This document shows, in pieces, positions 33,371 to 45,005 of a stretch of 64,000 nucleotides of DNA (the stretch's first letter is position 1; each line of letters opens with the position of its first letter). The notes below the pieces were generated by a model. It had not been told where the DNA came from, did not search any database, and worked only from the letters and a program-made list of their open reading frames with translations. The stretch is from positions 75,380,417-75,444,416 of the forward strand of contig NC_134702.1 of NCBI RefSeq assembly GCF_043290135.1, in the 5' to 3' direction. The DNA is from Rhipicephalus microplus (lineage: Eukaryota; Arthropoda; Arachnida; Ixodida; Ixodidae). Both the position numbers and the translations under genes were made by a program.

Positions 33371-34258
33371 ATGCTCAGTAATCCCTTCTGCTTCGTTCTT
33401 CAGGTTGGTGATAACCGGCCATCGCATTGTTTTCGTAGTGACAACCCTTATTTGTTGCTGCTGCCTTGCCCACACTTTGTACTAAATGTTGTTACTTATA
33501 TTTTCACCCTAGCAAAAAGTTTATTACTTTGTGGCGACATTGAAACAAACCCCAGTCCCTCCCAAAGTGATACGTTGCGTGAGTTACTGGCTGGACAACA
33601 AAAAATAATGGAAACCATGGCATCTATGCAATCTTCTCATGAGAAGATAGAAAAGAAATTGTCATCAGTAAGCGACAGAATGGAGGCATTGGAGAAACAG
33701 CTGTCTAGTCTTGCCACATTGGGCGATCAGATTAAAGACTTAGGAGACCAAATGTCCCACCTTGATAAAAACTTCGTGGCGCTTAGGGACAAAGTAGATG
33801 ATTTAGAAAATAGGAGTCGCCGAAATAACCTAATCATCTATGGTCTTTATGAACCCAAGAATGAGACACATGAAGAATTGGAAAAGAAATTTATTAAGGA
33901 CATTGTAGAAGAAAAACTGGGACTTAAAGCGGTCAGCATTGAGCGAATCCATAGGTTAGGCCGCAGTATGGAAAATAAAAATCGTCCAATTGTAATAAAG
34001 TGTCTGGATTATAAAGAAAAGCTGTCAATTTTAAAAGTTTCGCATAAACTTAAAGGCAATTTATTGTCTATTGCGGAAGATTTTTCGCATCATGTCCGTG
34101 AGCAGCGAAGGATGCTTTGGAAAACTGCTCAAGACGAAAAGGAAAAAGGGGCTAAGGTAAAGCTTATCTATGATAAGCTAAGTGTAAACGGCGTTATGTA
34201 CGGTTGGGACAGTAACAAGAAATGCCGCTTTCAGTTGAAAAGTGATAGGCGGGTTTGA
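33371..34258 (+). CDS. CR1-a ORF1 (2A-like motif, coiled coil, RNA-binding-like domain)
   Basis: The start at 33371 is chosen because all three related elements begin ORF1 at the equivalent ATG, at the end of unit A (MLSNPFCFVLQV here). The frame is also open back to 33074 through the upstream repeat, so that earlier ATG is an alternative. The frame is intact for 295 residues. Residues 1-54 are hydrophobic-rich. GDIETNPSP (33533-33559, residues 55-63) resembles the 2A recoding motif with Gly replaced by Ser. A heptad-rich coiled coil lies at about 75-150. An L1-ORF1-like RNA-binding region follows (RRNNLIIYGLYE, IERIHRLGRS, IAEDFSHHVREQRR). ORF1 proteins of APE-type LINEs bind element RNA in ribonucleoprotein particles. 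Confidence 0.85.
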   Translation: MLSNPFCFVLQVGDNRPSHCFRSDNPYLLLLPCPHFVLNVVTYIFTLAKSLLLCGDIETNPSPSQSDTLRELLAGQQKIMETMASMQSSHEKIEKKLSSVSDRMEALEKQLSSLATLGDQIKDLGDQMSHLDKNFVALRDKVDDLENRSRRNNLIIYGLYEPKNETHEELEKKFIKDIVEEKLGLKAVSIERIHRLGRSMENKNRPIVIKCLDYKEKLSILKVSHKLKGNLLSIAEDFSHHVREQRRMLWKTAQDEKEKGAKVKLIYDKLSVNGVMYGWDSNKKCRFQLKSDRRV

Positions 34259-34269
34259 CAAAGGCAAAA

Positions 34270-37035
34270 TGATGATCGATTCTTGAAACTTCTTAACATC
34301 AATTGTAGGAGCGTAGTCAATAAAAGCACAGAGCTTGAGGGGCTAATTATTGCTAACGATCCTGATATTGTTATACTGACTGAGACATGGCTCAGTGATG
34401 AAATATACGATAGTGAATTCGTTCCATCAGGATACCGAGTTTACAGGAAAGACCGTGGTAGTAGGGGTGGTGGAGTTTGTATAATCTACAAAAGTGCGCT
34501 TAACGTATTCTTGATGCCTGAAGTTGCCTACAATGAGTTTTTATTCTGCAAAGCCTATAGTGGCGGCCTTAGGTATATTGTTGGTGCCATGTACAGACCC
34601 CCTAACTCTGATGCTTCTACCATGGATGTGTTGAAGGAGTATTTATGTGACCATGTCAAACCTGATGATCGGATAATCCTACCTGGTGATTTCAATTTGC
34701 CTGATGTCGACTGACTAACAATGTCCCCCAAAATTCGTAATGACAAGGTAGGAGAGGCAATGCTTGATATTGCTTTTGCCTTTGACCTTACTCAAGTTGT
34801 TGAAGGCTTCACAAGAATTCAGGATAGCAGTAAGACTCTACTAGATCTTTTCTTCGTAAGCGGTAGCATTTTCGAGAAAGCCACATCTCAAATCATGCCA
34901 GGAATTTCCGATCATCAGGCCGTCTTCCTTAGCCTCAGCAATGTTAAAGTCGACAAAGCTAACGAAGCTTCGTATTTTCGAAACTTTTCCAGAGCCGATG
35001 ACGAAGCTATAATAGACGTGCTTTCGTTTCATCTAGATAATTTCTCTCGCAGTGATGCCAATGTTCACAATCTTTGGGCCTCTTTTACGAAACTTGTACA
35101 TGAATGTATTGAACAATTTGTGCCATTGATACGCAAGAAAAACAAACGTGTGAATGCCTGGATAAGTCGTTCTACTATACATTTGCAGAGAAAATTAAAG
35201 AGGTTAAAGAAAAAACGTCGATCTGTAGGCGACTGCGTAAACCTGGAATCCAAAATTTCAGATTTGTCTCACAAAGTTAAAACACAAGTTGCAGCTGACA
35301 AAGACAAATATTTTTCAGTTTCATTACCTAGTTTCATTACTAGTTCGCCGCAGAAGTTTTGGCAAGCAATTTTCCCATCTTATACTGATGTGGATGCTTT
35401 TACCATTAATGGTGTCCAAATTACTGATGCCACAAAAATTGCAAATGCATTCAATAGGCAGTTTCAGTCCTGCTTTACTAATGATGATGGCAAACTGCCT
35501 AATTTTGTGTCACCATTACCGCCGATGCCTGACATTACCGTAAGTGAAAAGGGAATTTTCAACATGCTCTTGAAACTTGATGTAAAAAAATCTGGTGGTG
35601 CTGACGAAATACCCAATGCCTTTCTCAAAAGGTACGCTGAATGGGTCGCAAAATATCTTTGCATTCTTTTTACAAAATCGTTGAAAGAAGGACAGCTGCC
35701 AATCGATTGGAGGACAGCCAAAGTGAAACCACTTCATAAAAAGGGTAAGAAAGATGAAATTAGTAATTATAGGCCAATATCACTATTGTCAACAGTTTGT
35801 AAGTTGCTCGAGCATATAGTTCATAATCATATTTCGGAATTTCTAACTGCTCATAATGCCCTATCCGAGTCTCAACATGGATTCAGAAGAGGCTACTCTA
35901 CTTGTACCCAATTAGTTCAGACCGTTTACGATTTTGCATTGACAATTAATAATGGTGAGCAGACTGACGCGATTTTTATGGATTTTTCAAAGGCGTTTGA
36001 TAAGGTTTCTCACAAAAAATTAATTTTCAAACTAGACAACATACTCAAAAACAAGCAGTTAACTAAATGGATTTTATCTTACCTTCATAGCCGTCAGCAA
36101 TATGTTGTATTTAAAGATAAATGCTCTGAGAGGGTTTCTGTGGAATCAGGCGTCCCCCAGGGTTCGGTACTTGGACCGCTTCTTTTTCTTTTATATATAA
36201 ATGACATTGTGAATGACATACCCGTTAACATAAAACTCTATGCAGACGACTGCGTTATTTACTCCGAGGTAAAAAATTCTAATGACCAAATAAAGTTAAA
36301 TGCCGCATTTCAAAAAGTTAAATCTTGGTGCGACAGTTGGCAGATGCCCATAAACTTTGAAAAAACCGTATTTATGCGCATTTCACACAAAAAGAGCCCC
36401 TCTTGTTCCAATATTGCTGTAACAATATATACCTTGCTGAGGTGCAGTATTACAAGTATCTAGGGGTTTACATTACAAACAACTTGACGTGGAATAAACA
36501 TATCGATTATGTTGCAGCTTGTGCTAACACAAGACTTTCATTTCTTAGGAGAGTTCTCAAGCACTCCACTCCCACTGTGCGCTTGCTGGCGTACAAATCA
36601 ACAGTTCTACCCATTCTAGATTATGCAGTCATTATATGGGATCCTTTTACGTTGACTAATAAAAAAAAGATTGAAAAAATACAAAGAAAGGCAGCCCGTT
36701 TTATATACAACAGTTATGGTCGCACATCTGTTAGTGCACTGCTAGCGAGAGCTAATCTTCCACCAATAACTGAAAGAAACCGAATTTCTCGTCTCAAATT
36801 TTTATATCAAGTAATTAAGAAGCACTATAAGATAGACACTAGCAAATTATTGTCTTTCTCCTCTGGGTATCCGACAAGGCATCACCATAACCTCTCCATT
36901 ACGCCCTTTCAAACACGCAATAACTGCTTCACGTATTCATTTTTCCCGCGAACAGTCGGGGAATGGAACAACCTAACTAATGACGTTGTTTTACAGCCAT
37001 CACTTGAAAAGTTTGCCTTGTGTTTAACTGCATAA
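34270..37035 (+). pseudogene. CR1-a ORF2: endonuclease and reverse transcriptase, two lesions
   Basis: The frame starts 12-25 bases after the ORF1 stop. The APE endonuclease (INCRSVVNK, LTETWLSDE, YRKDRGSRGGGVCIIY, GDFNLPDVD) is interrupted by a TGA at 34712-34714 where related elements have Trp. It continues as KTLLDLFFVS and GISDHQAVFLSL. The RT carries YRPISLLSTVCKL, MDFSKAFDKV, GVPQGSVLGPLLF and an intact YADD (about 36239-36250). A frameshift near 36415-36425 moves the reading frame, and the C-terminus (FFPRTVGEWNNL) ends at 37035. The element is a near full-length CR1/Jockey-superfamily LINE without RNase H. Confidence 0.9.
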
Positions 37036-37390
37036 TATATATGTGTGCATATGTGTGTATGTATATGTATGTATATATGTGTATATATTTGAAATTGTGT
37101 AGAATTATCACCCGTATTTTTTCCAATCCTTGCGTATGTGACTCTGTTTCTGGAATATTTATTATCCTGTACATTTTGAATTGTATTTTGTCGCCATGGT
37201 TGATCATGTATTCGTGAATTTTGTATATCAGTTTTTCCCTTTTTTTGTAATTCCGAGAACTGTACTTTGCTTCCGTATTTTTGTTCTTGTTCACCTAGGA
37301 ATATTTATGATTGTACTTCCCACCCTGCTATAATCCCTCATTTGGGATTGCAGTATCTACAAATAAAAATAAATAAATATATATATATAT
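37036..37390 (+). other. CR1-a 3' UTR, terminal hairpin and AT-rich tail
   Basis: The UTR contains TATG/TGTA simple repeats. It ends with hairpin AATCCC-TCATTT-GGGATT (37332-37349), then TGCAGTATCTACAAATAAAA and (AAATA/AT)n. The TGCAGTAT...AAATAAA terminus is shared with CR1-b. CR1-type LINEs typically end in short tandem repeats rather than poly-A. Confidence 0.7.
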
Positions 37391-37555
37391 TGTCACGGTA
37401 CAGCGCGAACCAAAGGCAGATAAACGTTGACACAGCGACTCTCAGCAGCCGAACAGCAAGATCGCCTTCTTTATCTTCAATCAGCCAGAGCTCCACTACC
37501 TGGTGTCCGCCAAATCCCCTTATCGTCATTTTGGTCCACCAGTACAGACGCGTCA
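37391..37555 (-). repeat. gypsy-1 3' LTR (165 bp)
   Basis: In minus orientation it starts TGACGCG and ends CGTGACA, and aligns without gaps to 42686-42850. I count 10 mismatches in 165 (about 94% identity). The outer flank is (AT)n on both sides, so the target-site duplication cannot be resolved. Confidence 0.9.
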
Positions 37556-37577
37556 TTTGCCCCCCCCCCCCTCTTAA
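37556..37577 (-). promoter_or_regulatory. gypsy-1 polypurine tract
   Basis: Immediately inside the 3' LTR (minus orientation) lies AAGAG followed by a long G run and GCAAA. This is the expected plus-strand primer site of a Ty3/gypsy element. Confidence 0.75.
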
Positions 37578-38665
37578 TGAGCAAGTATAAGGCTTCATGC
37601 GCACAACGTGAACTAGTTCAGGATGGGGCTGGCGAAGCCTCGTACTATATGAACTGTCGGGGACGACCTCGTAAGTAACATCACTCAGTCGTCGCAGTAC
37701 TAGATATGGCCCAAAGTATCTCCTTAGAAGCTTTTCAGAGAGTCCTCGTTTCCGTATGGGCGTCCAAACCCATACTCTGTCGCCGGTCTGGTAAACGACT
37801 GTTCTGCGGCGAGAATTGTAGCGGCTCGCGTCGTACACTTGTTGTTGCTGGATTCGCAGGCGTGCTAGTTGCCTTGCTTCTTCCGCTCGTTCTGTAAACA
37901 TCTCGGCGTCCGGTTCGATGTTCGCATTCGTGAGCTAGCATCGCATCTAACATAGTTCGTACTTCCCTTCCGTGAATTAGGCTGAACGGGGTCATCTGGG
38001 TTGTTTCTTGCTTGGCAGTGTTGTATGCAAACGTGATATATGGCAGGATTTCGTCCCAATTTTGTGTTCGACGTCTACGTACATTGAAAGCATGTCTTCA
38101 ATAGTTTTGTTCAGACGCTCTGTTAGCCCGTTCGTTTGCGGGTGGTAGGCGGTGGTCTTACGATGGGTTGTTCCACTCAGCATGAGGACTTAATTGTTCC
38201 AAAAGAGCTGCCGTCAATGTGATTCCTCTGTCTGTGATTACGACGCTTGGTGCACCATGCCGCAGGACAACGTTCTGGATGAAAAACTGTGCCACCTCCG
38301 CTGCTGTACCTCTCTGGATAGCCTTTGTTTCAGCATAACGGGTAAGGTAATCAGTCACGACAATAACCCAGCGGTTCCCAGCCGTAGACGTAGGAAGTGG
38401 GCCCAAAATATTCATCCCAATCTGGTCGAACGGTGTTCTTGGGACCTGCACGGGCTGCAGGAGGCCAGCTGGTTTATTCAGCGGTGACTTCCGTCACTGG
38501 CAGTTGAGGCAAGTACGAACATGGTGTTTTACGGCTATGGTCAGTCTTGGCCAGAAGTAGCGTTGCCGTACTCTGGCCAACGTTCTTGTGTAACCTAAGT
38601 GGCCTGAAGTAACATCGTTGTGGCATGCTTCGAGTACTTCGGAGCGAAGGGCTGCTGGGATGACA
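37578..38665 (-). pseudogene. gypsy-1 integrase region
   Basis: Reading from right to left: an HHCC zinc region (CHNDVTSGHLGYTRT...HHVRTCLNC) and an integrase core with two recognisable acidic positions (VTDYLTRYAE, VITDRG). A broken third part (AYHPQTNGLTERLNKTIEDM) carries the catalytic Glu, and a C-terminal part is rich in basic residues (RVWVWTPIRKRGLSEKLLRR). Several frameshifts and a stop break the frame, so no integrase could be made. Confidence 0.8.
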
Positions 38666-38670
38666 AGCAA

Positions 38671-39900
38671 TTACGCAGATCCTGTCGAAGAGAAGTTTCT
38701 TTTGTATAGTACTCCGCTCCGTAAGCAAAATGATGACAGCGCTCTTGCGAAAACAGCTGGTGCCTTCTGAGATCTTCCCTCCAGGTAATTAATTAGAGCA
38801 AGTAGCTCAGGGTCGCCACGTTGTTGCTGTGCAATAGCCGTTGAGTCAAGCACACCGAAAAATGCTGTTTCCTCCTCATCGCATAGAGTTGCCGATTCAA
38901 TGGGTGAGCGGGATAGACAGTCGGCGTCCATGTGGCGCTTTCCTGACTTGTGTACGACAGTCATGTCGTACTCCTGCAGCCTGAGACTCCAATGCGCTAA
39001 TCTCCCGGCACGATCTTTAAGATTTGTCAACCAACACAGTGAGTGGTGGTCGCTGATGGCTTTGAAAGGGCGGCCGTATAAATACGGGCGAAATTTCGTG
39101 ACCGCCCATACCACGGCGAGGCATTCCTTCTCAGTCGTGGAGTAATTAGTCTCAGCGCGTGTTAATGTTCGGCTTGCATAGGTGATTACTCTTTCTGTGC
39201 CCTCTTGTAGCTGCACAAGCACAGCTCCCAAACCAATATTGCTGGCATCAGTGTGTAGCATCGTTGGGGCTTTCTCATCAAAGTGGGCAAGCACAGGAGG
39301 CGTCTGTAGTCGCTGGCGGAGGTTCTTAAAAGCAGCTTCCTCTTCGTTGCTCCATTGGAAAGCAACGTCTTCTCTCGTGAGGTGGGTCAACGGCGATGCG
39401 ATGCGTGAGAAGTCCGCGATGAATCGCCTATAATACGCACATAGTCCGAGGAATCGTCGGACAGCCTTCTTATTAGTCGGCACCGGGAACTGTGCAACTG
39501 CTGCGATCTTTTCAGGATCAGGACGAACGCCTGCGTGACTGACAACGTGGCCAAGAAGTTGCAGCTCTTCATAGGAAAAGTGGCACTTTTCAGGCTTCAA
39601 CGTCAATCCCGCAGACCGTATGGCTTGTAAAACTGCCTCAAGTCTTTTAAGGTGCTGGTCAAATGTTGCGGCAAAAACTACGACATCAACAAGGTAGACC
39701 AAGCAGGTTTTCCACTTCAACCCAGAAAGTACGGTATCCATAAGTCTTTGAAAGGTAGCAGGTGCTGAACATAAACCAAAGGGCAAGACTTTGCGTCTCT
39801 CATAATCATATAGTGGTTTTGGGACGTTAAACCCCACATATCAATCAATCAATTCAAGGGCAAGACTTTAAATTCATATAAGTAATCTGGTGTCACAAAA
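38671..39900 (-). pseudogene. gypsy-1 reverse transcriptase (C-terminal) and RNase H
   Basis: A 388-codon frame covers LPFGLCSAPATFQRLMDTVL, the RT active site region, the thumb/connection (VRRFLGLCAYYRRFI) and RNase H (MLHTDASNIGLGAVL, YSTTEKECLAVVWAV). The active site reads YLVD where YxDD is required, so the RT is catalytically dead. A short SINE insertion at 39793-39855 splits the upstream part of this domain. Confidence 0.85.
39779..39869 (+). mobile_element. 63-bp SINE 3' tail inserted in gypsy-1 RT, with 14-bp target-site duplication
   Basis: AAGGGCAAGACTTT is present at 39779-39792 and, perfectly, at 39856-39869. The insert (39793-39855) is only the last part of the Ruka-like SINE, from GCGTCTCTCATAATCATA through GGTTTTGGGACGTTAAACC to (ATCA)n. 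Removing the insert and one duplicate restores gypsy reading at the PFGL motif, so the insertion is later than gypsy-1. Confidence 0.9.
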
Positions 39901-41165
39901 GCAGTCTTCTCGCGGTCTCTTGGGTCTACCTAGATTTACCAATACCCACTCCTTAAGTCTATCGATGAAAAGTAACGAGCATGCCGAAGTCTGTCGAGAG
40001 AGTCATCTATACGAGGAAGTGGATACACATCTCTCTTTGTCACCTGATTGAGTTTTCGGTAATCTACACAAAAGCGCAGGCTGCCAACTTTTTTTTAACG
40101 AGTGCTACAGGTGACGCCCAGGGGCTTTTTGAGGGATGAATGACGTCATCTTGTAGCATTTTGTCGACTTGCTCTTGTATTACATCGCGTTTCTTTGCAG
40201 ACACGCGATAGGGGTTTTGGTGAATTGGTCTCGCCATGTCCTCGGTGATTATCCGATGCTTGGTTAGAGGCGTGCGGCCAACTCTTGATGTTGTCGAAAA
40301 GCAGTCTTTGAATTCGGCCAGTAGCTCAAGAAGCCTCTTTCGCTCGTTCTTAGGCAAAGTAGTGCTAATGTCAAGAACTGGTGTCGAATGAAGTTTTGGC
40401 GCCTCGTCGACTACTGCCAAGCAGCCTTCTGCGTCTGTGATATCGTCGAAGTAAGCGACGGCCATGCCTTTTGGAAGGTGCCAGCGCTCATCACTAAAAT
40501 TTGTCAGAAGCAAGTCCGTGCGTCCAGCGGCGACACTGACGATACCTCTTGCGACGGAAATGCCGTGTGTGAAGAGGCGCGAGGTTATTCGGTTTGCTAC
40601 TCCTTCGCCGTCAAACTGGACAGCGGCTGCCACAGAAACAAGCGTGCATGACCGAGGACGGAGAACCACATCGTCATCAGTTAGACGCAATTGGTTTGGT
40701 CGCGCCTGTGTACAATCAGGTGCGTCCGAACTGTTGCGGAATGTAATCAAACTGTCTGGGATATTGATGACGGCGCCGTACTCTCGTAAGAAGTCCATAC
40801 CAATAATTAAATCCTTGCACCATGCGGCGAGAACGACGAACGACGCAACGAAAGAAGAACCTCCTATGTCAATTCTCGCTGTGCATCTTCCAGAGGGCAT
40901 CAATAACTGACCACCTGCCGTCCTTATTTGAGGGCCTGTCCACGGTGTCTTCACTTCTTGAGGCGGATGGCGAGGTCCTGACTGACGATAGAAAATTCGG
41001 CACCGGTGTCGACTAAGGCTGTTACTTTCTGGCCGTCAAGAAAAACACTCAGGTCAGCGGTCACAATGTCGTCGCTCTCACGTCTTGTCGGATGTACAGC
41101 GTCGTGTAATGGGGGCTTTTCGTCGTCATCTTCTTGGCCTGCAACCTTACCCCCGGAGGTCGCCG
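39901..41165 (-). pseudogene. gypsy-1 protease and RT N-terminal region
   Basis: The protease active site ALVDTGAEFSIVS (about 41007-41040) is intact. A 1-bp frameshift near 40948 separates it from a 296-codon frame (40064-40954) with the protease flap region (RTAGGQLLMPSGRC), the LIIGMDFLREYGAVI strand and the start of RT (RIITEDMARPIHQNPYRVSA, ALVKKK). A second frame disruption at 40064-40090 leads into degraded RT. Confidence 0.8.
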
Positions 41166-41168
41166 CCC

Positions 41169-42486
41169 TCAGTTTCCCCGTCGCGGACTGGGTGACCTTC
41201 TTGCGTTAAAATCCGCGGAGGTACGTCGGTGTGACGAAGGCGAATGAGTGGGAGAAGGAGAGCGGGACTGACGTCCCAAACCTGGCTGGCGGGTAGGTAT
41301 TGCCTCCTCGTCAGAAGTACAGTATTCGTAAACGTGAGAACGGGCTCCATAGAAAGAGGCGTCCTCCCGGCGTGGTATGTATTCTTCATTCGCACGTCGA
41401 TCGTCAGACCATGTTCGAAGAGGACGGAACGGATCACTGCGGTGCCAGCAATGACGGGCAATATGATCTGCACCTCCGCAGTTAAAGCATAGTGGACGTC
41501 GATCGATTGTGCGCCATGCGTCTGTTCTTCGGAGCGGTGGACGTCTGAGCCTCCCTTCTTGCGACGATGTCCATGGTGCTGCTGTGGACGCCTGGTGGTA
41601 CGTCGGTTGGCTTGGCGGTCGGCTCAGGGTCTGCTCTTGCCGCGGTGACCAACGGGCCGTCGGCACTGGGTGATATGGCGGCGATGTACCAGATGGTGAA
41701 CGTCGCAGAGCATCGGCATAGCTCATGGGACGGTGCTCGTCACCGGGACCAGCTGTAGAAAATGCGTGGCGGATTTCGTCACGTACCAGTTCAGCGACGG
41801 ACGCAACGGGTGGTTTGAGCCACTGGATTCCGGAACTTTTGCAGTTCTTCGCGAACTATCTCACTAATGAGGTCTCGCAGTGAGCTTTCATCCTCAGGTA
41901 TGGCGGAAGCATTGATTGGGGCGCTGCTAGACATTCGATGATACTGCCTGCATCGTTGATGGAGCGCCCGCTCGATAGCCGTAGCCTCCTTGATGAAGTC
42001 AACTACGGTACTTGAAGCGTGGCGCAGTAGCCCGGCGAAAAGTTGCTCTTTAACGCCACGCATGAGGTAGCTCAACTTCCTATCTTCACTCATGTTCGGG
42101 TCAGCTCGACAAAAAAGACGAGTCATATCTTCAGCAAACATAGTAACGCTTTCATTGGGTTTTTGAACCCGTAGCTCCAACAGCTGCTGCGCACGGTCGC
42201 GTCGATCGACATTGGTGAACGTATCGACAAGCTGTTGCCGGAAGTCGCCCCAAGTTAACAGACTGGCTTCTCTGTTCTCATACCAAATTTTCGCACCGCC
42301 GTCAAGGTAGAAATAGGCGAGTGAGAGCTTTTCTAGTTCAGGCCACAGATTAATCTTGGCGACACGCTCGTAGTGCTCAAGCCAGTCATCCATGTCTTCA
42401 TGGGCGCCGCCACTAAAGTGATAGAGAACCAGTGGTTGAAAGATGGTTACCTGTGAAGGCTGTGTTGGCGGGGGGCCTTTGGGCAC
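41169..42486 (-). pseudogene. gypsy-1 gag, frameshifted
   Basis: The start at 42486 gives MPKGPPPTQPS, and the capsid-like domain follows (MDDWLEHYERVAKIN, YLDGGAKIWYENRE, SYLMRGVKEQLFAGL). A frameshift near 41815 leads to MSYADALRRSPSG, a CCHC zinc knuckle (CFNCGGADHIARHC) and an Arg/Ser-Pro rich end. Total would be about 430 residues, like the gag of gypsy-3. Confidence 0.85.
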
Positions 42487-42665
42487 CGGTTACGGACTGG
42501 CGTTGGCCATTTGGAGAGGTAATCGGCACTTGCGAGGTTCCGTGGAAGGCGTGAACTCTAAAGCGAGGCCTATCAGCCGCCGACTGAACCGGTGCATGGG
42601 AGTTGCAATGCGTCCGAGCTAGATGAACGGCTCCCAGTGGGAGTATGGAGCATTACGTAGGGTTG

Positions 42666-42685
42666 CGTCCCAGCACTTCCACCAG
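42666..42685 (-). promoter_or_regulatory. gypsy-1 primer-binding site
   Basis: Directly inside the 5' LTR (minus orientation) is CTGGTGGAAGTGCTGGGACG. Gypsy-3 has ATTGGTGGAGGTGCTGGG in the same place. The TGG...CTGGG pattern suits pairing with a tRNA 3' end; which tRNA was not determined. Confidence 0.7.
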
Positions 42686-42848
42686 TGTCGCGGTACAGCG
42701 CGAACCAAAGGATGATAAACGTTGACACAGCGACTCTCAGCAGCCGAACAGCAAGATCGGCTTCTTTATCTTCACTCAGCCAGAGCTCCACTACCTGGTG
42801 TCGGCCAAATCATCTTATCGTCATTTTGGTCCACCAGTACACCCGCGT

Positions 42849-42850
<2 letters not shown>
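42686..42850 (-). repeat. gypsy-1 5' LTR (165 bp)
   Basis: Gap-free match to 37391-37555 with about 10 differences. It abuts an (AT)n tract at 42851 that continues the simple repeat interrupted at 37390. Confidence 0.9.

Positions 42851-42937
<87 letters not shown>
42851..42937. repeat. (AT)n microsatellite, right part of the gypsy-1 target
   Basis: An AT repeat with one TG interruption. Together with 37378-37390 it is the tract into which gypsy-1 inserted, itself at the 3' end of CR1-a. Confidence 0.85.
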
Positions 42938-42939
<2 letters not shown>

Positions 42940-43990
42940 TTACAAAGGTATAATGAACAATGTGCATACATCACTCAATCGACTTTTATTTTGGGGGGAA
43001 GGGGAGCGGAGGGAGCAGAGAGCTACATCGCAACACCTTTATGACGATATTCTTCACTCAAAGAATCAGACACAATGGCAATAGGTTCGTTTTCTTTAGT
43101 TATGCGCTTATTTATTCGCATTACTAAATGCTAAGGAAATAAAGCGTACAAACCCGCAGCAGTATTTATCTGCCTGAGGAAGTGATGAAAGACTTATGTA
43201 GGAGCAGTAAAAAAAACAATGTCGTTTAAAGGATACCATGATATGCGAAAGATAGTGCTTACTGGAATAAATCAATATAAAACTCTCCGCACCACCACGC
43301 CGCCTGTGGTTTGAGAACAACCAACGTGATTACCGCAATCCTAAAGCTTTTAACCGCTAATTACCCTCTTCCCTTACTGTCGTCATGTGAGACAGAATGT
43401 GAAGCAAGAGAAATAAACACTGTAGTAGACCAAGCGAAACGTGTGTCTAACCTGATTAGGAAGCACGAACACGTAACCAATAACTGCGAATAGCTTCAGT
43501 GCAGCGTCGTGTTCAGCCCACTGCTGAATACCGGGACCACACGTTTCAGATTTCGCTGTTTAACCATTTGTACGGAGTGCTTGGGCGGTAGTCTTGCTCC
43601 TTTAGCTTGCCGAAGCTCATACAGTTTTGTATTACAACCTTGAGGAATAATATTGTGGGATTGACGGAAAGTACAGAGGTAGGATCTCTTTGCGTTAGTT
43701 AGCAATTTAAACTGCCTTCGGGTCTTCTCAGTTTCAATTTGGTTGTGCTTGCAGCAGCTTCATCCGACCTATAGTAATCACAGGCGTGCATATATGTGCG
43801 TGTGTCGGGGAGCGGCGCAAAGAACGGTATCTTGTTGAAAGTCGCGGGAGCATGCTAGCTTTCCTGATTTAGGCAACGTTGCATATTTATGTTTGGTATT
43901 TGATACCTTTGGCAAAGTGTCATTCACGTACTGATCCACAATAATAAATGTGCCGAAATTTACCAAGAAAACTGCATAGGTTTCACTTTA
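42938..43990. other. No gene seen
   Basis: No recognised feature. Open frames of 60-70 codons have no domains. Confidence 0.3.
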
Positions 43991-44260
43991 TTGTCAGTAC
44001 AATTATTTGATTGCTATATGAAGTATAGCGTCCCAAAACCACCATACGCTTATGAGAGACGCCGTACTGGAGTGCTCCGGAAATTTAGACCACCTGACGT
44101 TCTTTAACGCGCACCCAAATCTAAGCACACGAGCCTGCAGCATTTCCGCCTCCATCAGAAATACAGCTGCCACAGCCGGGATTTGATCAAGTGACCTGCG
44201 GGTCAGCAGCCGAGTACCTTATCCACTAAACAACCGCGGCGGGGCTTGTCAGTGTAATTA
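43991..44260 (-). mobile_element. Ruka-like SINE, full length, with diverged 15-bp target-site duplication
   Basis: TTGTCAGTACAATTA (43991-44005) and TTGTCAGTGTAATTA (44246-44260) flank a 240-bp minus-strand SINE with tRNA-like head, body and 3' module. Two differences between the duplicates, and several in the body, indicate an older insertion than the one at 20792. Confidence 0.8.
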
Positions 44261-45005
44261 CGTGTTCACTAGATGCACTCATTGTGGCTGCCAAATGATG
44301 ATGAAGCTACGTGAACGCCCCTCAATAATCCGCTGAACCTCCCGGAGTTAAAGATATCTCTTCTGCTTTGAACTGAATGGTCTTTATAGTGAAGTGAGAG
44401 ATCCGTTGTATAAAAACCACTGCTTTCACGATCTTTCTGCGCATGAGCACACGTGGCTGCCGCCGGTATAAATGGAATTCATTTATTAGTTACTGTTATG
44501 TACACTATTTTTATTTACATAAATTGATTATGCATATTCTGAGTTCAAAACGCATGTTATTTTCATCATTTTAAAATATTTCTTCAATATTCGCTAGCAC
44601 CAAATCTTGACCGGAATGCCTTGTAGTATAATCGCCCGGTTCAGTTGAATTTGTCCCGGTATTTGATCAATATCGAGGTCACGCAGAGTTCCTGCAAGCA
44701 TATTTATATTTCGAAGAATGAAGCTAGTATTCAGGGAGAATAGGTTCATGTCACTGTTTTATTCTCGGTGAACGAGCGCCGCACATGCCAAGAACGAAAT
44801 CCACTCAAAGCAGATACAAAGCTTCTACTTTCCATCAATCCCATTGTGGTTGGAGAGTCTGGTGTATAGCCTGTTGGTACATAGTTTAGAATCTAGGAAC
44901 CCTGCGTTGTTTCGATTTCCTGTTTCTTGCAATGGTAGCGGTAGCCAAGAGTGCTAAGCAGTCAAACGGACATTGCTGAAGCATTCGCCCGGAGGCGGAA
45001 TAGGG
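44261..45005. other. No gene seen
   Basis: AT-rich, no recognised feature. Confidence 0.3.
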
